Positions 62,401-64,000 of a stretch of DNA of 64,000 nucleotides are shown here, piece by piece. Source of the DNA: Streblospio benedicti (Eukaryota; Annelida; Polychaeta; Spionida; Spionidae); contig CM032659.1 in NCBI GenBank assembly GCA_019095985.1, positions 5,125,658 through 5,189,657 on the forward strand. Direction: 5' to 3'. The first letter of the stretch is position 1, and every line of letters begins with the position of its first letter. The notes beneath the pieces were generated by a model that saw only the letters and a list, made by a program, of their open reading frames with translations, had not been told where the DNA came from and ran no database searches. A program made the position numbers and the translations under genes.

Positions 62401-64000
62401 ATAAGTCGCCGCCGCCGCCACATCACACGGCGGGAGGCGGGAGTCTGCCTCTCCGCGACGCCACGCCCATGAGCCACCTGCTCGCCAACAGCCACAGCCA
62501 GGACTATGGCGCCAGCCCCAAGGGCTTCACCGCCGAGGAGTTTGTGGAGGCGTACCGCGAGCGCGCCTACTCAGACCCAAAACCACGCGCCAAGATGGCC
62601 GCCCTCGCCGCCAAGAGAGCCGCGTATAAGAAGGTAGGTTGTTTTTTACGTGATGTCTGCATGGGTTATTGGTTAATAATGGTTTTTTGTTATTATTGAA
62701 GTTATGGGGATGTCTTCTTGCATGTATGTTTCTTCCTGAAGGTTTAGTGGCGAGTTTTAATTTAACTTTTTCAGATTCTGTGCATTTTGAAATGTTTGAA
62801 ATGTAGTTGAATAGCATTTAAATGGCATAAAAGTTGTTCCCATTTAAAGGGATTAGATAAAAAGCAAAGTAATATTCTGCATGAATTAATAAGCACTTGA
62901 AATGCATTTTAGTAACTGTAATGTGGTGATGAATGCAATTTAAATATTATACTTGGCATTTTTATTATAGTTAAGCATGAGACTGATTAAGAAATTGATG
63001 TTATTTTAGCTTTTTCCTACTTTTCAAATTAATTTAATGTAATAAAGTTTTTTTCTTTATTTCGTCTATTACTTAAGTAAGGAAAGTGGTCTTCTCTATG
63101 TGAAATTAGTTTCACTTTTATTCTCATCAGTAACATCCATCTTTTTCTGATTCACATGAGCTGTCAAATAGTTATTTATAGCCAATTTAAAATTAAAGGT
63201 ACCTTTTCCTTGTTAAAAACTCTGTAGATCAAACTTGGGATTTCAATAATGCGATACATTTTTACTGATTTAATCTAGACTTAGGAAGTTGTTGAACATG
63301 ATGGTTCTGTAAACATTATGATTTAAAAAGGACAAAGATGAAAGTACATATCGTGATTCTCTATTAGAAATCAGATCTATGTCTGCTAACACTAAAGCTT
63401 CAAGCAGTACTTTTCTTATTTCTTTTTCAACTCTAAAATCAATTTAAAACTTGTGTTCGTTTATTTCTAACTTTTATAGCGTGTTAATCATTGTTTGTTT
63501 TCATATTGTCTTTGACATTATTCATGGAAGCAACATACAGCAACCACAATGCAAATCTGACCACTGTATAAACATCTCATAGTCATAGTACAAACTTCCA
63601 CTAAAAACAACACTCACAACCACTGATTATAGACGTTCTTTGCAGCATACTTGTCCAATCTAAATTGCAAATAAGTGTCCCAAACGTTTCTCATTCATTC
63701 TTGTAACACAAAAAAAAGGCCGAGGAAGACAAAATCAAGAATCCGGGTCGCCGCGTCAGCACAAACGACGCTCCGGATCCGTCCAAGTTGACACCGATCC
63801 ACGAGGAGCCTCGAGCCCGCCGGCGCATCACTGTGCACGGTCCCGCACCGGCACCAACCTTGCAGCGATCCGCGCCCTCGACGACGAAGTTGCCACAGAG
63901 CAGGCGGCTCTAAAAGCTGCGAGGCAGCAGCGAGTCAACGAAATGGCAGCTAGAAGACCGTCTAGCGAGCAGGGCGCGAGAAGACCGCCCATAGCAGCTG
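8436..64000 (+). CDS. PRKAG2: AMP-activated protein kinase gamma subunit, long isoform N-terminal half (partial)
   Basis: The gamma subunit is the AMP/ADP/ATP-sensing, CBS-domain part of AMPK. Only the long N-terminal extension is in this window. The firm exons are 61967-62633 and 63719 to beyond 64000. The first begins DLSSFAMPLLESD; human PRKAG2 has DLSSFAMPLLDGD at the same exon start, after its variable first exons. It continues with a basic Ser-rich region (GLRNLFRKRHKSSD), comparable to the phospho-rich N-terminus of the family. Upstream small exons (8436, 8874, 12193, 13947, 14899, 20604, 22520) end in phase 0 and are candidate alternative starts. The four CBS repeats lie past 64000. 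Family call is strong; PRKAG2 rather than another paralogue rests on the N-terminus and on its GALNT11 neighbour. Confidence 0.85.
8874..8933 (+). CDS. PRKAG2: candidate PRKAG2 exon (20 codons)
   Basis: 60 nt between acceptor TACTTTAACAG and donor GTAAGT, phase 0 at both ends, coding IPKIPKSLPGILTSFRALKI. It follows 8425-8459 in frame. Short, basic, Pro-rich, with higher GC than its surroundings, consistent with a coding exon of a variable N-terminus. No homologue recognised. Confidence 0.45.
8934..12132 (+). other. intron region without recognised genes
   Basis: AT-rich sequence. A patch of higher GC at about 9400-9660 is open on both strands for 55-90 codons but has no start context, splice signals or recognised domain. 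A SINE-like segment lies at 11225-11580. Nothing else is supported. Confidence 0.5.
11225..11580 (+). repeat. SINE-like element with (TCAAA)n tail
   Basis: A compact block with higher GC, including cacttctgcacgtaaaagaa and a tRNA A-box-like tggctcagttggtta (11443), ending in a tcaaa pentanucleotide run at 11555-11577. The A box is not followed by a convincing B box. The head-body-tail layout suggests a non-LTR-dependent SINE, but the family is not recognised. Confidence 0.4.
12193..12384 (+). CDS. PRKAG2: candidate alternative first exon of PRKAG2, SP-rich
   Basis: An open frame with ATG at 12193 (another at 12133) codes MSQNLLIKRSPNKAVGKS, then PKKMTPPADRSPSKVLIPQI, and runs to a GTGTGG donor at 12385 on a codon boundary; the frame would stop two codons further. 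Ser/Thr-Pro sites (RSPN, KSPK, MTPP, RSPS) fit a phosphorylated disordered N-terminus. It stands out by base composition from the AT-rich surroundings. The alternative is a chance open frame; the donor is not strong. Confidence 0.4.
13947..13994 (+). CDS. PRKAG2: candidate PRKAG2 exon (16 codons)
   Basis: 48 nt between acceptor GTACTTGTAG and donor GTGAGT, phase 0 at both ends, coding DRDAGSEMDRGPLETM. Good splice sites and GC-rich codons in an AT-rich intron support it; no homologue is recognised. It contains two in-frame Met codons, so it could also serve as a first exon. Confidence 0.45.
14173..14343. mobile_element. 171-bp MITE with ~28-bp terminal inverted repeats
   Basis: Left end CTGTATACGACCATCCAAGT and right end ACTTGGATGGTCATATACGG-like sequence are inverted matches, flanked by TA on each side (TA target-site duplication). 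Subterminal acagccct words repeat inside. The ends resemble those of the larger element at 24734-25070. No coding capacity. Confidence 0.75.
14899..15018 (+). CDS. PRKAG2: candidate PRKAG2 exon or alternative start, Lys-rich
   Basis: Acceptor-like TTTGGGATTAG at 14898, then 40 codons to a GTACAT donor at 15019, phase 0. It codes KYAEYK, then from ATG 14917 MLSEMNVWKKASNGASKK and EKKTRRKSTGSKPNAK. The human PRKAG2 first exon is similarly short and Lys-rich (KKKKDV, KKNASQKRRSLR) just before DLSSFAM, so this is the most PRKAG2-like of the small exons. Whether it is entered by splicing or starts at 14917 is not decided. Confidence 0.5.
15355..15560. repeat. 'gacgagt' dispersed repeat, palindromic copy
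   Basis: The words actcgtcc and ggacgagt recur in both orientations at about 15363, 15402, 15424, 15508 and 15530. The same words occur in the larger copies at 20830-21108 and 34853-35013. No coding potential. Confidence 0.5.
18548..19683. mobile_element. 1.1-kb non-autonomous DNA element with 31-bp TIRs
   Basis: The 31 bp from 18548 (agttttaggataccattgtg and on) recur as an inverted copy ending at 19683. Inside, more copies of the pair 'gataccat ... gccagtt' lie at about 18760-18800 (forward) and 19420-19480 (inverted), so terminal and subterminal repeats are nested. No transposase-like frame. Superfamily unknown; no clear target-site duplication. Confidence 0.75.
20604..20744 (+). CDS. PRKAG2: candidate alternative first exon of PRKAG2, Ser/Arg-rich
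   Basis: ATG at 20604 opens MLWESDVSMDCDEVSAFYEN, then VRSSSGSSSLGSTAAGRR and RRPRPELSL, ending at donor CTG|GTCAGT on a codon boundary. A second Met is at 20628. The exon is clearly GC-rich against AT-rich flanks and has codon-like third-base bias, so I consider it the best supported of the upstream starts. An acidic start followed by a Ser cluster and an Arg-rich run suits a regulated disordered tail. Not recognised from another protein. Confidence 0.55.
20745..22519 (+). other. intron region without recognised genes
   Basis: Apart from the tandem gacgagta repeat, a slightly GC-richer patch at about 22135-22210 might be part of a promoter for the candidate exon at 22520, but no motif is convincing. 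Confidence 0.4.
20830..21108. repeat. 'gacgagta' dispersed repeat, two tandem copies
   Basis: Two related units of about 140 nt (20830-20965 and 20966-21108) share gggtaaaagttttgagtta, atcagtttcaattgaattta and ttggacgtgtaaatctt. A single copy is at 34853-35013 and a rearranged one at 15355-15560. Not coding. Confidence 0.7.
22520..22555 (+). CDS. PRKAG2: candidate short alternative first exon of PRKAG2
   Basis: ATG at 22520 gives MDIIAEMKDFVL and stops at a GTGAGT donor on a codon boundary. Short alternative starts are known in the PRKAG2 family. Only 12 codons, so chance is possible. A 64-nt imperfect duplication (aaaagtaagaaggaa at about 22606 and 22669) follows in the intron. Confidence 0.35.
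24563..24710 (+). repeat. tRNA-derived SINE, copy 1
   Basis: ccatagctgagtagataggg (A-box-like) and gaccagaaggccataggctcatttcccc (split here as gaccagaaggcc, ggctcatttcccc; B-box-like) are followed by gttgggtct and ttgagcaaa. These words recur in order at 46568-46800 and 52068-52345. The tRNA-like head marks a Pol III-derived SINE family. Confidence 0.6.
24734..25070. mobile_element. 337-bp MITE with ~25-bp terminal inverted repeats
   Basis: Left end CTGTAAATCTTCTAATAATG is matched inverted by the right end ttaatagaagatttacgg, each flanked by TA. Internal 'taataaacgcc / taaacacctc' words repeat. It shares the CYGTA terminus and TA duplication with 14173-14343, so both probably use the same transposase type. 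Confidence 0.75.
26440..27330. repeat. tandem array, ~250-290-bp unit, about 3.3 copies
   Basis: The words aataaaccttgtta-cactct start at about 26486, 26739 and 27019, each followed by agaagtatttgacc, ggtcaccaaacttcatat, agagctgattagatttt, tatctgtctcctgggaa and atcaccaaacttgacattt. Within a unit the two halves (caaacttcatatt and caaacttgacatt) are themselves related, so the array grew from a half-unit of about 130 bp. Short open frames inside are not genes. Confidence 0.85.
27739..27832 (+). repeat. SINE 3' tail fragment
   Basis: Contains gttgagaaagatatagtgtg and gccaatgacctggtgta, nearly identical to 52290-52345 at the 3' end of the SINE copy there. The head is missing. Confidence 0.6.
28194..28369. 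mobile_element. CAGTAGAACCTC MITE (pogo/Tigger-like), 176 bp
   Basis: Begins CAGTAGAACCTCTCCATTAG and ends GGTTCTACTG, perfect short inverted ends flanked by TA on both sides. The interior repeats 'agaggtggtct'. Copies at 43919-44170, 53885-54060, 61569-61716 (inverted, end lost) and 3728-3886. A CAG terminus with a TA duplication fits the Tc1/mariner-pogo group. Confidence 0.8.
28895..28995 (-). repeat. tRNA-like SINE fragment, minus strand
   Basis: On the minus strand the segment contains ggttcaattccacggcc, a B-box-like word, with a gtctggtgtgaac head. The B-box context is shared with 35181-35300 (gagttcgattccacgatcc). No complete cloverleaf. Confidence 0.35.
30004..30427. mobile_element. 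424-bp MITE with TTCTCAAGAAAACCC ends
   Basis: Left end ttctcaagaaaaccc and right end gggtttccttgagaa are inverted, flanked by TA. A second full copy lies at 37110-37549 and a left-half copy at 48541-48712. Shared interior words include cacgtgtg, cgtatttcttaacaat, tttcccgtgcatttatatgg and atcacgtgacgt. No coding capacity. Confidence 0.85.
34632..34843. mobile_element. MITE with CAGTGGRAA ends and 'gtccactatac' modules
   Basis: Starts CAGTGGGAAAATTTG and ends GACAGGTTCCATTG, inverted ends flanked by TA. The module gtccactatacagagg / gtgtccacat is repeated three to four times inside. Same layout as the CAGTAGAACCTC family but a distinct sequence. Confidence 0.6.
34853..35013. repeat. 'gacgagta' dispersed repeat, single copy
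   Basis: Shares ttttgagtta, gagtttcaattgaattta, ttggacgtgtaaatctta and tgtcctatggacaagtat with 20830-21108. It directly abuts the MITE at 34632-34843. Confidence 0.7.
35181..35300 (-). repeat. tRNA-derived SINE, minus strand
   Basis: Minus strand shows gagattagctctgtggctag (A-box-like) followed about 50 nt later by gagttcgattccacgatcc (B box). The spacing and words are those of a tRNA head; no matching acceptor stem is present, so it is a SINE and not a tRNA gene. Confidence 0.55.
37110..37549. mobile_element. 440-bp MITE, second copy of the 30004 family
   Basis: Ends ttctcaagaaaaccc and ggggtttccttgacaa between TA dinucleotides. Aligns through its full length with 30004-30427. Confidence 0.85.
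39536..39745 (+). repeat. tRNA-derived SINE with shared tail
   Basis: Head: ggtctcacaacctt, ggggtcgtgagttcgagtcc (good B box). Body and tail: tatcgttggtagaaatatgc, gatgtgagagaga and gtatccgcaagcactggg, shared with 1924-2062. The 5' and 3' halves do not form an acceptor stem, so it is not a functional tRNA gene. Confidence 0.7.
39776..40251. repeat. local tandem duplication, ~270 bp apart
   Basis: cttgtttggccactgagcat through gtgaacatgattg occurs at 39776-39823 and 40048-40101. This is followed in both copies by ttttaaataagtac, an A-run with gaggtttataattat, and acagtaagaatta / agaactgcattataaat (to about 40020 and 40251). The second copy has small deletions. Confidence 0.8.
40576..40594. repeat. 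(GT)n microsatellite
   Basis: About nine to ten GT units in a row. Confidence 0.85.
43919..44170. mobile_element. CAGTAGAACCTC-family MITE, 252 bp with internal duplication
   Basis: CAGTAAAACCTCTCTATTAG at the left and TGTTCTACTG at the right, TA on both sides. The module running from ggtggtctctatacagaggc to the next gaggtggtct occurs twice, which accounts for the extra ~75 bp over the 176-bp copies. Confidence 0.8.
46568..46800 (+). repeat. tRNA-derived SINE, copy 2
   Basis: ggtctcaatggtttaatagt, ggaaagtcatgggtttgagtc (B-box-like), gtgttgagcaaactc, tgctttgtgtcacctacaca: same order as 52068-52345. More diverged, with tandem gtagctag words near 46735. Confidence 0.55.
48541..48712. mobile_element. 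left half of the 30004-family MITE
   Basis: Starts TA-ttctcaagaaaaccccgc and keeps cgcacgtgtg, ttcttaacaatggaaaagca and attgtgattgtttggcaa, then ends. The right terminus is missing. Confidence 0.75.
50405..51112. mobile_element. possible old element with GC-rich inverted ends
   Basis: Left gcgccctgagcgggg and right cccgcgcagggct are partly inverted matches, and the interior carries related ctgtgggtgc words at about 50490, 50992 and 51037. The ends are short and imperfect and no target duplication was seen. hAT-like by appearance only. Confidence 0.3.
52068..52345 (+). repeat. tRNA-derived SINE, best full copy
   Basis: Head ccatagccgattggataagg (A box) and gaaggtcgtgggttcatttc (B box), middle tgttgagcaaactt and cactgctttgtggtacctac, tail gggagttgagaaagataaag and gccaatgacctggtgta. 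Copies at 24563, 46568 and a tail at 27739. Confidence 0.7.
53885..54060. mobile_element. CAGTAGAACCTC MITE, 176 bp
   Basis: CAGTAGAACCTCTTCATTAG to GGAGGTTCTACTG with TA on both sides; same length as the 28194 copy. Confidence 0.8.
59034..59270 (+). promoter_or_regulatory. possible internal promoter and non-coding first exon
   Basis: TATAAAG at 59034-59040, then about 30 nt later a plausible start near 59066, then a GC-richer leader-like stretch (cgtcgtcgtcgatccagaca) ending in a strong GTAAGT donor at 59271. The last ATG before the donor would give phase 1, which does not fit the phase-0 acceptor at 61967, so the exon would be non-coding, with translation starting downstream (for example Met at 61985). 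Confidence 0.3.
61569..61716 (-). mobile_element. inverted, truncated CAGTAGAACCTC MITE
   Basis: On the minus strand: CAGGAGATCCTCTCTATTAG, ccagtgttacaaggtggtct, agaggttagttttggtagct. The far inverted end is lost. It lies 250 bp before the common PRKAG2 exon. Confidence 0.7.
61738..61966 (+). repeat. ~115-130-bp duplication carrying a decoy splice acceptor
   Basis: ctgaactatctcccccaatt with ctcatgt occurs at 61784 and 61914, and ccccaggacctgagttcgtt at 61847 and 61962. The second is the real acceptor and start of the PRKAG2 exon; the first is a copy that would splice at 61852 and read DLSSFVSALYVLTRLI before a stop. Another partial copy of the ctgcattgtatgtcctga segment is at 61374. Confidence 0.85.
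61967..62633 (+). CDS. PRKAG2: PRKAG2 common exon (DLSSFAMPLL), with apparent +1 frame change
   Basis: Acceptor TTTGTCCCCAG, donor AAG|GTAGGT. The phase-0 frame starts DLSSFAMPLLESDAASSSS, then GLRNLFRKRHKSSDPGVSP and TPTSGRE, but stops at 62357. Family-like sequence continues in another frame from about 62230: KVRHFMDTFRPRSKSDA, then a His/Pro/Gly-rich part, then GFTAEEFVEAYRERAYSD and MAALAAKRAAYKK to the donor. The length is 667 nt, one more than 222 codons, so one extra base (in the cgggaaag area, 62224-62232) would explain it. The exon is GC-rich, in contrast to its flanks. The product is a disordered, Ser/Pro-rich regulatory extension of the gamma subunit. Confidence 0.88.
62634..63718 (+). 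other. PRKAG2 intron
   Basis: 1.08 kb, AT-rich, with donor GTAGGT and an unusual acceptor preceded by a run of A (acacaaaaaaaag) and not by pyrimidines. Nothing else seen. Confidence 0.7.
63719..64000 (+). CDS. PRKAG2: PRKAG2 next exon (runs off the window)
   Basis: Reading on in phase 0 gives AEEDKIKNPGRRVSTNDA, then PSKLTPIHEEPRARRRITVH and GPAPAPTLQRSAP, with a stop at 63911. A second frame is open to the window end and after about 63870 reads like coding sequence (IRALDDEVATEQAALKAARQ, QRVNEMAARRPSSEQ). As in the previous exon, the coding signal seems to move from one frame to another, here between about 63840 and 63905. GC-rich, basic, disordered; still upstream of the CBS domains. Confidence 0.7.

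Noticed and set aside
61980-62699. 239-codon open frame taken as one protein
   Set aside because: Only its later part (from about KVRHFMDTF) looks coding; the first part is the shadow of the DLSSFAM frame and has no start in context.

Overview
This is an animal nuclear window: AT-rich, intron-rich, with GT-AG splicing and many short non-autonomous repeats. Two conserved genes are recognisable. They lie head to head and both run off the window. Repeat content and the frequent acatgta-type words suggest a marine invertebrate, perhaps a lophotrochozoan, but I cannot name the species.

Left part (about 1-6831, minus strand): a GALNT11-type polypeptide N-acetylgalactosaminyltransferase. I assembled nine exons, from the initiator Met at 6831 down to 2183. 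They give the type II membrane anchor, the stem and almost all of the GT-A catalytic domain (DSH and WGGEN motifs). The C-terminal ricin-type lectin exons are not visible and should lie beyond position 1. Two splice or frame defects are visible in the middle of the gene.

Middle (6832-8424): about 1.6 kb between the two 5' ends, where the divergent promoters should lie.

Right part (8425-64000, plus strand): the N-terminal half of an AMP-activated protein kinase gamma-subunit gene of the long PRKAG2/SNF4A type. The decisive evidence is the exon at 61967, which begins DLSSFAMPLLESD, closely matching the DLSSFAMPLL segment of human PRKAG2. Upstream, scattered over 54 kb, are several small open exons. 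All end on a codon boundary before a donor, as expected for alternative first exons feeding one phase-0 acceptor. The CBS domains are beyond 64000. GALNT11 and PRKAG2 are also near neighbours in divergent orientation on human chromosome 7q36.1, so this looks like old retained microsynteny.

The large intron (about 22.6-61.9 kb) holds no other gene I can support. It is filled with MITE-like DNA elements (at least five families), tRNA-derived SINEs, a 0.9 kb tandem array, dispersed 'gacgagta' repeats and local duplications. One duplication has copied the PRKAG2 splice acceptor and its first codons. Four apparent frame or splice defects occur in otherwise well-conserved exons of two unrelated genes, so assembly indel errors should be excluded before any biological reading.
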